This document shows, piece by piece, positions 11,786-23,242 of a stretch of DNA of 64,000 nt. The notes under the pieces were generated by a model that was not told where the DNA came from, did not search any database, and worked only from the letters and a program-made list of their open reading frames with translations. The DNA comes from Nectonema munidae (taxonomy: Eukaryota > Nematomorpha > Nectonematoida > Nectonematidae). The position numbers and the translations under genes were made by a program. The stretch is taken from positions 1 through 64,000 of the forward strand of contig JAUIRK010000293.1 of NCBI GenBank assembly GCA_030549495.1. The letters are read 5' to 3'. Each line of letters begins with the position of its first letter. Positions within the stretch are counted from its first letter, which is position 1.

Positions 11786-12724
11786 CCAACCAGGCTTGTG
11801 CAACCGGAGTCGGATTCTGGCGGCGTACGTTTTGAGAAGGAGTTGGGGTCGTATTAATTATCAGGACTCTGACTCCCATCTTAAAAATAATTATGTTCAT
11901 AATTGTTAGATTAAAAAATGAATTCATAGATACTCTCTTTAGTGCTCAACGTTGCAAAAATGCAAAATAAAAAATCCTCATCATTGGCCAAGGGTTGTGT
12001 TTTTGCAACTCATAGAGAAAAGCTGAAAAATTCGATAAAATTAAAGAAGGAGCTTTTTCCACACAAATACCTGCAAAGGAACAAAGCTCAGTTTATGGGT
12101 ACAAAGTTTTTGAATTTTTTTAAACTAAAAGCCTTTCAATGATTTATCTAACACCAACATTTAGAAAGAAGGTATATTCATCTTATTATACTCTTATCAA
12201 AGTTATAGATAAAAAAACAGCGCGCAATAATTCAGCTTTCAAGCTGTTTAAAATTTCTTAATCACGTAGATTTTTCTAGTGAATATTCTTCATCAATGAG
12301 ACGACGACGAAGTTATTTTCTATAATGTTTTTCAAACGTAACAATGATTCCCCGATTAATTATAATAATAGGTTGTAAAAGTGATGTTACATTTTGTCGT
12401 AAAAATAAAATCTCATACTGCCGTCTGTCTTCTGAAGTATCTGCAAATCTGGATGTACAGGACAGACGTGGTTGCAAAGGAAATTACCTAACTCCAATTC
12501 CCGGTACTCACAAAAAACGGACTCCGACTACAAATACTCAAAAATTTAATGAATTTAACGCTAACTCTTCACTTCCGACTTCAACTAAAGAAGGGCCATT
12601 CCATATGTTTACAAAAATTAACCTATTTTTTCATTATTTAAAATACATAAAAAAAATAATACCTAAAAACACGACTCTCACTCCTATCTATTCAAAATTT
12701 CCGACTTCCACTCCGCAACAATAA
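11786..12724. repeat. GGAGTCGG repeat family, copy 1
   Basis: The left edge is near CCAGGCTTGTGCAACCGGAG (about 11788-11807). GGAGTCGG-type motifs follow, and the complement (ACTCCGACT and variants) occurs near 12490-12720. The internal part 11990-12140 (TTTTTGCAACTCATAGAGAA, then an AAAGAAGGAGC stretch) is clearly homologous to 36135-36260, so both are copies of one family. The short plus-strand open frames inside it (11942-12142, 12344-12724) are not credible genes. Confidence 0.6.
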
Positions 12725-14038
12725 AGGCAGTAATCAATCAGTAGTAGAACAAGTGCTAAATTTTGTTTTTTAAAGTGGGTGTACAGATGAAACTAATTCG
12801 CCAAAGAATCACGGTTCAAAAAGAGTGCAATCGATAAATGATTTAGAGAGTAATTGGTATTTGGAAGGTATTTTTTTTAATTAACATGTTTCAAGCATCT
12901 AGGATTAGTTTTTAACTAATAAAAGCTGAGGGTTTATTTTAAACATGGGACAATAATAACGAAGTTTCATATGTAAAGCTTTTATGATCTCTTGTATAGA
13001 GATCCAAAGGATTTATAAGAAAGCTACTGAATGGCGTACCTCTAAGACGCTCTTGAGGAAACCTTGTGTAGAAAGCATCTTATATTTTTTATTGTTGCCG
13101 ACAAACATTGTCGTTCTATTAAAATGTCTTCTTTTAAAAAACAAATCATCTTTCCCTATCTGTTAGAGTGGCTGAAATATAGAACATCTTTTACTCAAAT
13201 ATAAAATGTCTATAAAGTATAGCACTCGTCTGATAAACATGCAAACAGACGAATAAACACCGAATGCGCTAGCCAAGTTTGATTTGTCGAAAGTGAATCT
13301 GAATTTTTTTAAATAAAGAAAGAATCGGCATTTTTAGGGAATAGGCATTGTAGTCGAAATTGAGGCATCAAGTCATCACTGTTCATAAATGCATCATAAT
13401 GAATCTAATGACATATTGCATGTTGAAATGAAGATTTGAGAAATTAGGCTTAGCAAGAATGCTACCATGCTTAAGACTAGATTGAGAATATTGATGAGTT
13501 ATTTTTCAATATAAAATTGCATTAATGTTATATGAATCAAAATGTTTTACTTCTTTTTCTATGTACAACAAAAATTGTTTTAATTGATTTTGTTAGTCTC
13601 CATTATCCTTCATATTAAAATTAATGTCATAGGAGCAAAAATAACAACAACGTAATATATATATATATATACAAAGTCGCATATTCAAGAAGGACGCGGG
13701 GGGAATTGCGCTCTCCCTTTCTTAAAATGAAGTATTGATCTTTTATATTTGTTTGCCTTCCAGTTTTATTTAAAATAGCTCTACTATTTTTAAGGTTCAA
13801 TATTTATTATAAATTCAATGAAATACGAATTAGCCTTTAAAAGTCCAACTTCATTAATAATAACCACTAAGTTATGATAATTATTTTTGAAAATTCGTTG
13901 TAAAATATTTAAAGCCCCCCCCTCCCTCTAAAATAATTTTAGGAAAACGCAACTGTATATATATATGTGTATGAACCATTAACAAACTCTTCTAGGGTTG
14001 AGCTAAATAGAGGAATTTGCGGGAAAAGTCACGATTAC

Positions 14039-14224
14039 CCCGATACAGTCCAAATCTCTGAAGAATTGAGGGCAGAGAGGAACTTTGGATGGCGGATCCA
14101 CTTTGCCGTTGCGCAGCAGAAAATGGCGCTCATCGCTGCAATCCGGATTACTGATGTCAATCTCCTGAAACTTCACTCCAAGAGCTGTGACCAAGTTTAC
14201 GGCGCGAAGTTGATTATGCTTGAC
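14039..14224 (-). CDS. SH3BGR-family gene, thioredoxin-like domain exon
   Basis: A 62-codon exon lies between the acceptor TTTTTTCTTCCACAG (ends 14225) and the donor GGG|GTAATC (14038), in phase 0 at both ends. It encodes VKHNQLRAVNLVTALGVKFQ, then EIDISNPDCSDERHFLLRNG, then the PLCPQFF and DLDCIG segments. SH3BGR proteins have '(I/V)KK.Q..v...L....I.fe.vDI......r..m......PLPPQiFn...YcGDY' at this point, a thioredoxin/glutaredoxin-like fold without redox activity. The family's proline-rich PLPPQ (part of the SH3-binding motif) is PLCPQ here. The N-terminal exon, expected to encode a first beta strand starting with Met, was not found between 14225 and 22700. Confidence 0.85.
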
Positions 14225-17089
14225 CTGTGGAAGAAAAAAATTATTCAGTTGAATGACTTAAGCGCAATTATCTAATTAGCTTGAAAAGATTTTTCAAAAT
14301 GACTAAAATTTAGTTTTTATGTCTTTTCATTTCTTTACCAACACACCCAAACAGGAATAGCTGCTAACGTGGATAATTGGTAAACAAAGAAACCTATGCA
14401 CTAAGCAAAACCGTGTAGTTCAAGGTCGATTGGTGGTTGCATCTCCCGCATTATAGAGTTGCAATTTGGAATTCCTTGGTGATTGCAAATTGGTAAATAT
14501 GCGTGATAATTGAAAACCTTATAAGATCACGACCTCGCTATGCAAGGTATAACTATTTTAAAGGCGCACATTCAACGGGGCAGCCACCGCTCCAATAATA
14601 GCTTTTAATTGTTTGTCGTTGATTTTTCTTTTATTAATCCAGCAATAACATCATAACAATATTTTCATCTTTGAAATCATTTCTATATAACTTATTACAT
14701 TAATCGAACAATTTTGGAAGTTAAAATCATTAAAAAAATTCGCCCTCCTAAAATTCCAAAATTCTGCGCCACTGTCCTGTATCTATATTATATATTTAAA
14801 AAGTTATGGTCTTTTTTTGCAACGAGAGGTAGGAGTACGATAACTTTTTAATTCAATTGGATAAAAAAGTTTACTTTTTGTTAGTTTTAACTAATCAAAT
14901 TATACGTAATCGAAGCAATTATTTTGAATTAATTAATTCTTCAGACAAAACATTACAACGTATAATCCAAGTATATAAAAGAAGTTAAAATATATACCTA
15001 ACTACATACTATTTTTTGAAAAATTTCATTGTGAGACGTACGGTTATGTCCCTTATTACTTACAAGAAATGAATAAAGGGGGTGAGGAATATATTTAACC
15101 GAGTTTATTCAATAAGCTTGTATGTAAAATGAATTTATGAAAGAACTATACAGACTATTATAAACAAAGGATAAGGCAACATGTGCGATGGCACCTTCTT
15201 TATAACAAAAATAGATTTTTAGGAAGTAACAAAATCAAAGACTACCAATAGGAAGGACAGGTAGAAAAGAAATTGAGAATTTTTAAGATGAAACAAAACG
15301 TAATTAAAAGTAGATTGATTTTGAGTGGAAGAAACGCCAAAGGTGAGCTTTTCTCACATGTTGGTTTTTACAAAACTGTTATTATATATAGGACAAAATA
15401 ATGATACAGGTTAATTCATCAGCCATAGAATTTACTATAACACTAGTTAATTCATGTTAAAATTTATTTGAAAATGCAGTAAAATTTTAGTGTACTTATA
15501 TAATGTCAATTAAAATTATTAGTTTTCAATATCTAGAAAAAATGTATTGCTATTGAGTTAGATGAGGCTATGTCTGTTCACATACATCTTTGCAACTTCG
15601 TTGTATAGATGTAATCTATAAGTTGGCCAACCTTTAATTCTGCATCCGATAATTTCAAACGAAAAGATCCTACACGGTTTAAATATTGGTATTATTATTT
15701 GAATTAACAATCCGGTGTTTTACTTCTTTTTCTTTATGGAAATTATTGATTTTTAAGGAATAAGTTAACTTTATTGATGGGAAAGTGCGCAAAAGTGATA
15801 CAACTTTGTAGGCTTTACGCCCTGACATTTTTTTAGATATTAAAGATTATTTACATATATTTTTAGTGTGGTAAAATCTGGTTATAAAGAACTACCATTG
15901 GGTGTCAATTTTAATTCGTATTTCCGAATTTCGTTATATCAGGAAAGATACAAATAGCCATACGAACACTTTATTAACCAAAATAAATACCGTATTAAGA
16001 AACAATTTTAAAATAATTGAATAATCTTTTTGAAAAAAACAAATAAATACCAAATTTTTCAATGGATCAAAATTAAATTAAATTTTTTTATAAATAAATC
16101 TTAATTTTTCAGTAACAATAACTATAAAATTTGAAATATAAAAATGATTTACATATGTGCTACCAGAAGACCCAGATGTAAAGATCTTTAAAGACATTAT
16201 TTCGATGGAGCAAAAAAATTATCTAAAAAATTATAGAAATTGGTTCAAAGAGTAATCCTTAAAATTAAACTAATGGTTCCATTTATTAAAAACTTTATAG
16301 TAAATAAATTCTAAATTTCTGAATTTATAATTGATCTTTTATAACTTTAAATGTAAGGGGTAACCGCCATGGATGAGAGGAAGATCAAAGAATTTTCAGA
16401 ACGGCTTGATATAAAAAATTTTTGGAGGAAAAATTTTCTCAAAAGGTGTCTGTCCACATAGGTTTAAAAAGAAAAAATTGATATGAAGAGAAATTATCTT
16501 CAAATTTAAAATTAATTTGTTTAACTAATATAAAAATAATATATATGAATATATTAATACATAGAAATAAATTATTTCATATATTCAAAGTAGTATTTAA
16601 AATTATTTATAGCTAACTTCATAGGAGAGGCATAGCCACTAGGGAGCAGAGAAAGAAATTTCAGCAGCATATCTTTTCATGTTTAAAATAGTTCAATTAA
16701 TTCGTTTTAAAACTCATGGGTAAAACTATGGCTGAAAGGGTCATGGGGGTCTAATGGTTTATGCATAAAATTAAAAATCTGTAGGAATTAAAATCTATGT
16801 AAAATAGATGATGGGAAAAATAAAACAACTCAAAGTATCTTCAATGACTACTGGAGAAAAACTATCATCCATCTCTTAACTTTTTCGAGAGTACGTAGTT
16901 TTTTTTTCTAAATTTGGAAAAAGGACAAAGTCGAGAAACTGTTTTTGGAGAAACAAAAAAATATGAAAGAGAAGAATATCAAAACTTATAGTTTCTTGCC
17001 TATTTAGGTCAATAGTACTATTGGGTTGAGGAGCTCTAAGTAATTAAGGCGAAGACCCTTTCTCTGTCAAAAAAAATCAACCAGATTCT
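14225..17089. other. Non-coding stretch with one dispersed repeat
   Basis: Apart from the repeat at 14407-14530, I see no supported gene. Sequence near 15884-15945 (ATTTCGTTATATCAG at its right side) resembles a pogo-type terminus. A minus-strand first exon of the SH3BGR gene may lie here or beyond, but I could not identify it. Confidence 0.4.
14407..14530 (+). repeat. Dispersed repeat shared with 37225-37400
   Basis: The segment around CAAATTGGTAAATATGCGTG (about 14489-14508), together with an upstream ATTGGTGGTTGCATCTCCCG (about 14430-14449), reappears on the opposite strand at 37225-37400. The shared block is about 100 bases, with several substitutions. It does not match any structural RNA I know well. 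It may be a SINE body or the end of an unknown element. Confidence 0.5.
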
Positions 17090-17592
17090 CCAAAGTGCCA
17101 ATCAATTAAATTAGCGGTCTTACTTTTTACCCAAACTCTCCCAAACTCTAGTGTCTTACTTTTTACCCAAACTCACTCAAACTTTCCCAAACTCACCCAA
17201 ACTCTATTTTTATTTTTTCTTATTTTTTGATCCCTTCTTCTAAATATATATATTTTTTTTGACACGGTGTTTCATGCAAGGGAAATTGAAACTTCCATAT
17301 CTGCACTGATGAACTTTTTATGATAAGTCGATGGCATCGCCGGGATTCGAACCCAGGATCCGTAGGCGACGCCTCTACCTATCAGCCCACCAGCCCAAAT
17401 TATATTTGTATAAGACTAGATTTTTTAATTAAATTTTGAACAATTTATTTAGAAGCTATAACAGTAACCCTAAAAATGCAATAAAATATTCTATAATGAT
17501 AGTTTCTTATCTAATAATTTTAATGGAAGAAAAAATAAAACCGAGTTTGTTTGAGTTTTGGTAAAAAGTTAGACCCTTAAATTAGGTGTTTG
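17090..17592. repeat. Inverted-repeat element (MITE-like) with nested SINE
   Basis: The left arm, AATTAGCGGTCTTACTTTTT plus ACCCAAACTC (about 17110-17140), is matched in inverted orientation by GAGTTTTGGTAAAAAGTTAG and ACCCTTAAATTAGG (about 17551-17585). The left side has a tandem series of CCCAAACTC-type units (17132-17205). A minus-strand SINE (17232-17396) is inserted in the middle. The exact ends and target duplication are uncertain. Confidence 0.55.
17232..17396 (-). repeat. tRNA-derived SINE, family 2
   Basis: Read on the minus strand, the head starts GGGCTGGTGGGCTGATAGGT and has a perfect B-box, GGGTTCGAATCCCGG, with T-stem pairing. A non-tRNA body (CAGTGCAGATATGGAAGTTT) and an A-rich tail (about 17260-17252) follow. 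The anticodon arm is poor and the loop lacks the invariant T33. An isolated functional tRNA is therefore unlikely; a tRNA-headed SINE fits head, body and tail better. Confidence 0.7.
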
Positions 17593-17641
17593 ATAAAATA
17601 AAAAGCTTTTGGATTAGTCTCCATGAATCTTTTAAGTAAAC

Positions 17642-17803
17642 ATGAACACCATGGATGGAGAGCATCTGGTTTTGTATGTTTCTGATGAAGACAGCAGACT
17701 AAAAAAAATTATTAGAAAGAAGGCCTTTGAGTCTGGCTCCCAAGATATTTGCAAGGAGTTTCCTGCAGTGAGTGTGAAGTTTTTTTTGTCAAAAGTAGGT
17801 TAA
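17642..17803 (+). CDS. Unassigned 53-aa open frame or exon
   Basis: ATG-started frame reading MNTMDGEHLVLYVSDEDSRL, then KKIIRKKAFESGSQDICKEF and PAVSVKFFLSKVG. Its composition looks like real protein rather than AT noise. A possible donor (AAA|GTAGGT) precedes the stop. The spacing of 'AFESGSQDICKEFPAVSVK' recalls a helix-turn-helix such as the N-terminus of a mariner-like transposase. I do not recognise it, and no downstream catalytic region is seen. It could also be a host exon. Confidence 0.3.
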   Translation: MNTMDGEHLVLYVSDEDSRLKKIIRKKAFESGSQDICKEFPAVSVKFFLSKVG

Positions 17804-18050
17804 TGAAGTGGTCATGCTAATACCAATATGAGTAGTGAAGAACGTAGGAAAACTACTTCAGTAATAGTATAGAAAAAATAACTCATTTTGCACTTTTTTA
17901 CAAGTATTTATTTAAGAAATATTTCAGTACCCTTAAAAACACCTTCTTCAGTCAACCTAAAAAAAAGAAAGGAAGAAGGTAACATGATGAATGAGTAGTA
18001 TAGCAATGTTTAATAACAGAGTAAATATAAAGGTGCTAATATAAAACATG

Positions 18051-18215
18051 GTCGGGAGTAAGGTTGGCTAGATACTGGGTTTGGATAAATTAAGGTATTA
18101 GGTTCGATCCCGCATCAAGCATTCTTTCTTCATAGTTCGATACAAATGGCCCAATTGTGCCTTTTCGATGAAAACTCAACCATACCTACCATGCTAACAG
18201 TACCTATCAATGGTT
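18051..18215 (+). repeat. tRNA-derived SINE, family 1, copy B
   Basis: Head with GTTGGCTAGATACTGG and the B-box GGTTCGATCCCGC. Body with CATAGTTCGATACAAATGG, CCAATTGTGCC and CGATGAAAAC, then CATACCTACCATGC in place of the CCCCACCTACC seen in copy D. Confidence 0.75.
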
Positions 18216-18529
18216 TGTATGTGAGACTGTATATTCATTCACGCATTATATTTACTATTATATGTATATATAAGGTATATAAGAAAGATAAGAGAAGCAT
18301 TGTAAAATTTTTACATGATAAAAAATATAAGACGTATGCTATAACCATAAATACAAATAACAAAATAAAAACCATATTAGTAGCAAAATGTAATAATTAT
18401 AAATAGTAACTATAATAATATCAATTTATAGTAATAAGTATATATTTCGTATCATCAAACATAAACCATTATCACCATTTAATAAAAAATGTAGGTTTTC
18501 TAAAATTATAATCCTTCCTTCAATCATTC

Positions 18530-19860
18530 TTTTCTCTTAAAAATCTCAATATCATCCGAGTTAATTATGTACCCTGTTTCCATGTTGTATTTAGCCAAAG
18601 CAGATTTATTACCATCAAAATTGTTTATTGACCTATTGTGAGCTGCAATTCTAATTTTTAGTATATCACCCGATTCCATTATTTTAAATTTATGACAAAT
18701 TTTACATTTAATTTTATATAGTCCATTTTAATTGCACGAAGATACCATGATTGGTTTCTTTAAAAATAGGCCCATGCTAGTTCCCTTATTACACAATTGC
18801 CTAAAGCTAGATTAATTTTGAATTTTTCAAAACACTTTCGTATTTTATTTTATGTTATTTACCGTTATAAGGAAGATAGAGGTAAGGTAATACTGTTTTA
18901 TTGAATCTACTCTTATCTCTAAATTTTTAATTACATTTCTTACTTTATCTTTAGGCTATTTGTTAATTTTAGTAGACACTTTTTCAATAAAATTCAATTA
19001 ATCATTTAAACTATCAGTATCCGAGCAAATATTTTGAGCTCTACGACTTTAAAATGCCTAATTTCTGTGCTGTGCTCCCGTTTGAACTCCAGAAAATATA
19101 CTCATTTGAGTTTATAGGTTTCTATATACCCTAGTTGTAATTTTATGGTCATCCATTTTCATCTTAACATCTAAAAAATAAATTATACCATCTTTTTCTT
19201 TTTTAATTGAAAACTTAATATTTTTATGATAAGTATTGACAGCCATAAATAGAAAATTATTTTTTTTTCCTGATTGTAACAAGAAATAAAACAGTCATCA
19301 ACATCGAGTAATTTGCAGCCAAAAAACAGACTAAAATATGAGTAGTAATAGCATTTTCCTCTTATTGATCGAAGTTGATAAAGGAATGATTGAAAACGTA
19401 TTCTGCCGAGCAATTTTCTAAGCGTTAAAGTCAACTTCACTTTTATGCAGATTTTATATACTGCTGAGAACCTCTTGTGTGTGAGATCACAGTACCTATG
19501 TACTAATTGATAAAAAATCAGAGCTTCTTCACACCCCACCTTCCCCATGATGGACATGCTCTCGCTAAAAGAAAAGTAAAGCACATTTTATTTTATCTGA
19601 AATCTTTGTAGAAATTATTCTCCACATCGGAGTCAACATTCAGCTTGTTAAACTTTAATGAGTTAATAAGAAATGATTTTTTCAAGTTAATCTCAATATC
19701 CTTAGACCTTAAGAAAAGGGTGAGAAAACTAGGTAACATTTTAAAGGTTTGCCTGATCTCAAACAAGAAGCATCTCGTGTAATTAAACAATGATTTTGAT
19801 GTTACCTTTATAGACTTCACTAAGGCAGCTCTAAATTTAAGGAGGATGCGTTGCCCCATA
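18530..19860 (-). mobile_element. Penelope-like retroelement remnant (RT and GIY-YIG parts)
   Basis: Read on the minus strand, the right part (about 19860-19130) carries reverse-transcriptase-like sequence, with a DVDDCFISCYNQEK block (about 19320-19280) in the place of the RT active-site loop, followed by FLDVKMKMDDHKITTRVYR. Further on (about 18730-18540), YKIKCKICHKF and ILKIRIAAHNRSINNFDGNK, then SALAKYNMETGYIINSDDIE, match the C-terminal GIY-YIG endonuclease typical of Penelope-like elements. It is broken many times and looks old. A second GIY-YIG fragment of the same class lies at 40905-41005. Confidence 0.7.
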
Positions 19861-20378
19861 GAAGAAGAAAAATGTGCTCCTATGGGAAGTTTTATTAACT
19901 AATAAGTTTGGCTATTTGTTTATAAACGAAACAAGTTTCTATAGTTCTTATCGATAGATACGATAGAACCAGTGGCGTAGCCAGAAATTGGAAGTTTGGG
20001 AGAGGAGGTTAAAGTTTTTCTAACCATCAAAGGGAAACAAATTTTATTAAAACGTATGTGTGCAGATATATTTTTAAATTATTTGTTGTCAACTACAAGT
20101 AAAGATAAATCCTACTCGACTTTTTTCAAAAAGATTGTAATACTTAACCAACATCAAAATTTATTGTGTATTTTTTCAAGTTGGGAAGAGTTATAAGTTT
20201 TCTTTTTTTTTCTTGCAACATTGAATATCTTTGACTTCTTCAAACTCTTTTTAAACAAGAAAAGGATCGTTCACATGGACTTATACCAATAGTGATAACC
20301 TTTGAAGTGAAAAATAATTTTTTTTAGTGTTTATAAATTAAAGAATTCTCCAAAAATTTTACCTAAATACAAATTGTA

Positions 20379-20823
20379 AATTGTATCCTCGTTAAGTCGG
20401 ACCCTTTTAAGTCGGATATCTGTTAAGTCGGACCACGTCCGAGGTAAATAGAAATAAATTCAAAGATTGAAAAAATGTTGTTCGACAGCGACACCGTTTT
20501 CTTACTAACTAGAAGGCATGTACATATTTATTTTAGCGGTAAATTCGTCTTAAAATTACTTTTTTTTATTTTTTTATTTAATTTTTAATTTAATTTTTTT
20601 TAGATTTTAATTTAATTTTTAATTTCTTTGCTTTTTTTACATGTTATGAATGCAATTTTAGTAAAACAAAATAGCCTGTATAATAACAGGGCATTTTCAA
20701 CTAAATTTCATTGGCTTAGGCATGTTTATGGAATATGGGTTATAGGCTATCTGTTAAGTCGGACAATCGGCGAAGTCGGACACCCCTCTCCCCTAAGATG
20801 TCCGACTTAACGAGGGTGTACTG
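20379..20823. repeat. pogo/Tigger-type MITE with TA duplication
   Basis: The left end is AATTGTATCCTCGTTAAGTC. The right end, read inward, is CAGTACACCCTCGTTAAGTC, so the two ends form an inverted repeat of about 25 bases. TA flanks both sides (20377-20378 and 20824-20825). The motif AAGTCGGAC is repeated several times near both ends. CAGT..ACCCTCGTTA and the TA target are typical of pogo/Tigger elements. The interior (445 bases in total) is AT-rich with no transposase. Confidence 0.75.
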
Positions 20824-20849
20824 TACTTTCAAAAGCATTTTTTAAAGGA

Positions 20850-21720
20850 TATAAAATAATTATTATATTATTTAAATCTTTATCTTTGATTGCATCAAAT
20901 TCTTTGTTCTAATAGTTTTTTGCCACAATAACTTGAATTTCCAATTAAGTATCAAATTTAATATTAAAATGTTTTGCTTCTTTGTCAAGAAAGTTTTGAC
21001 TGCCCAGCCAAATATTTTCTATACTTTTTATTATACTTTTGTGTTTTTCATCAGATCTAAACAAAACAAAATATAAATTTTAAGGTATTTTTGAAAAAAT
21101 ATATAATATTACTTGCTGTTCATTTTATTAATGGTAATATCAAGGACCTCATTAAAAATTCCAAGGACCTCAGTTTCAACGTCATCATTTCGTTGGCCTG
21201 TGGAAGACATTGAGAGAGTATCCTGAAATTTTCTTAAAGTTTTCTTGATTTGTTTTGCTACATAATCTTCAATAATTTCAGATTTTTCAGAAATACATAT
21301 TAAATCTTCAAATAAATACTATAGTCCAATAAAAATAGGGGTAATTTGTCTGGGCATATCTATTGATAGGAAACAAAATTTTTTAAACTTTATAAGATGG
21401 GTAATAAAAAAGAACTTTTTCTTCTTAAATTGTAATAAAATACCTTGAGCTTGAATACTAAGTTCATGATTTATTCTACTTGTAGAGCAAATTTCGAAAA
21501 CTTTACAAGATCATTATGGTCATTATTAATTATCGAGTTTATGCAGTCAAAATAGGCAGTCCATCTTTGATCCATAATTCTTTTGATTTTCTCTCCATTA
21601 TAAAAATTTGTAACATAAGGATTTTAAATGAAATTATGAATTAGTTTGCACACTGTTTAACTTCTTAAGATTTTGCTCACATAATTTAAAGCATTGACAA
21701 TAATTGAATAGAGTTGATGA
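20850..21720 (-). mobile_element. hAT-like transposase remnant
   Basis: Minus-strand pieces in several frames resemble hAT/ZMYM-type transposases. FNYCQCFKLCEQNLKKLNSV, then GEKIKRIMDQRWTAYFDCIN and SIINNDHNDLVKFSKFALQV (about 21700-21490) sit where the family has its '..TRWSAR..A...' region. LRKFQDTLSMSSTGQRNDDV then ETEVLGIFNEVLDITINKMN (about 21240-21125) corresponds to a downstream helical block. Many breaks, no ends found, old. Confidence 0.55.
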
Positions 21721-22950
21721 TTCATACAGTGCAAAAATGTAATACAAAAATGGAGACAGACGCATTCAGTTGGTGTTATACAAATCAAGTCTCAATTTAT
21801 ACATACATGCTCATGCTTATATAAAAATCTATTCTAAATCCAAAAAGGAAGTTGGGGCAGTGAAAGTAGTTAGAGTGAGGGGGTGGGTGCCCTTAAAAGC
21901 CCTCCCACTTGCTATTCCCATAGATAGAACCTATTCTTCAAATCAATTTTGGAAGCGTTGCTATATGCTGAATGAATAACCCTTAATGTATATAGAGATC
22001 AAATTGATAGATACCGTATCTCAAAAGGAACTTTAAATTGCTAAAAATTTTCACTAAATCAAACTTAATTGTCTTTTATGGTACTCTCAAAGGCAGAAGA
22101 AAAAAATTTGATGATTTTCACTATGTTTAACCACTTCACACTCTAGTATACAGTGAAAGATTCTAAACAATGAAGCTTTATGGTCCTTATAAAAGAGTAT
22201 AAATTCTGAGAAGGACACAAATTTACTGGAGATGAGTATCTTAGGCCTGTGATCTTTATATAAAATTTTTAGAGAAAAGAGTTATGGGGTGGAATATATT
22301 TTAAAAAATTCCTTGATGCGAAGAAGTTTTTTATTCCTTTATTGGAAACATCTCCGAAGTTCTTGAGTAGAATTATGGGCTATGAACACTAATGGGATCC
22401 AAATTTTTGTCAGTTGGTTCTGTTATAAAAAAGTCAAATTAGTTAGCAAATAAACTGATCAATTTTGATTATTTCCCGATAAAATTTTAAATTAATGGTT
22501 AAACAAGCATCATTATGATGATGTTGTGGGAGCTTATTTTACTGTACGGTCTGTACTATATAGATAAATAAATATTTTATTGTTCGCCGAACCCACAAAA
22601 TTACGGCTCGATCTCACTACTGGTTATAAGGAGAAAGACTTTCATTTGTTTTAGGATTTTCATCATCGTTGCGACGGATGTTATTTTTTAAAGGTTTATT
22701 TCCATCATCGTGAAAAAAATGCTGGTGAAAATATCTTTCGGCCATTATAATCGAATTTCTTTTTAATAGAATTTTTCTTTTTAATTTCTAAAAAAATGGA
22801 AAAGAAATATTCTGGAATATCATTCAATATTTTTATCGACTCAATTGTTGAACTCTTGTTAAGTAAAAACCTAAAATTACCAACAAAATATAATTTTGCG
22901 CACATATACTAAAAGAGCCCAGAAATGTGTTGGAAATATTTTATAAGTAA
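21721..22950. other. Intergenic stretch upstream of the exon at 22951
   Basis: AT-rich sequence with no supported gene. The plus frame 21770-21979 and minus frame 22705-22905 have no recognisable features. The region just before 22951 may contain the promoter or 5' leader of the putative gene starting there. Confidence 0.35.
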
Positions 22951-23091
22951 ATGCCATCAAATCATTTAATTGGAAATAAAGATACCAAACGGAAAAGAGC
23001 TATCTCAATCGATGACGAACCGGAAGGGCTATTCATAGTTGTCAATGACGACTACTATGTGTATCACAAGAAAGATATATATGCTCAGAAG
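22951..23091 (+). CDS. Putative first coding exon of a small coiled-coil protein gene
   Basis: A 47-codon exon starts at an ATG and ends at a good donor, AAG|GTAAAT, in phase 0. It encodes MPSNHLIGNKDTKRKRAISI then DDEPEGLFIVVNDDYYVYHK. Its codon composition stands out from the AT-rich surroundings. I do not recognise the protein. The next in-phase candidate exon is 9.8 kb away at 32899-33080. The pieces at 34581-34651 and 36829-36953 complete a 172-residue frame, which argues that the four belong together, but each junction is predicted only. Confidence 0.5.
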
Positions 23092-23242
23092 GTAAATTCT
23101 AAATGAAAGTAAATAAAACATGATGCTTAATTGCCATTTTTATTGCTAATATTTTAAAAGTAAAACATCGTCATTAAATGCATGTTTTAGCTTAGATCCA
23201 TCTGCCGATAAATACGATATTTTTTTCCCTTACATCATAAAA

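Larger units (their letters stand above)
10852..14038 (-). other. SH3BGR-family gene, intron
   Basis: A 3.2-kb intron from the donor GGG|GTAATC (14038) to the acceptor at 10852. It contains a LINE 3' end (11275-11468) and a GGAGTCGG repeat (11786-12724). From 12725 to 13950 there is AT-rich sequence with a short (TA)n run near 13655-13670 and C- or G-rich tracts near 11547, 13700 and 13914. The tracts look like remains of MITEs, but paired ends could not be fixed. Confidence 0.65.

Noticed and set aside
15884-15960. A pogo-type terminus (ATTTCGTTATATCAG).
   Set aside because: No matching partner end or target duplication could be found, so it is not listed as an element.
17328-17396. A tRNA gene on the minus strand (perfect B-box and T-arm).
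   Set aside because: The anticodon loop lacks T33 and the anticodon stem pairs poorly. The head is followed directly by a non-tRNA body and an A-rich tail, so a SINE fits better.
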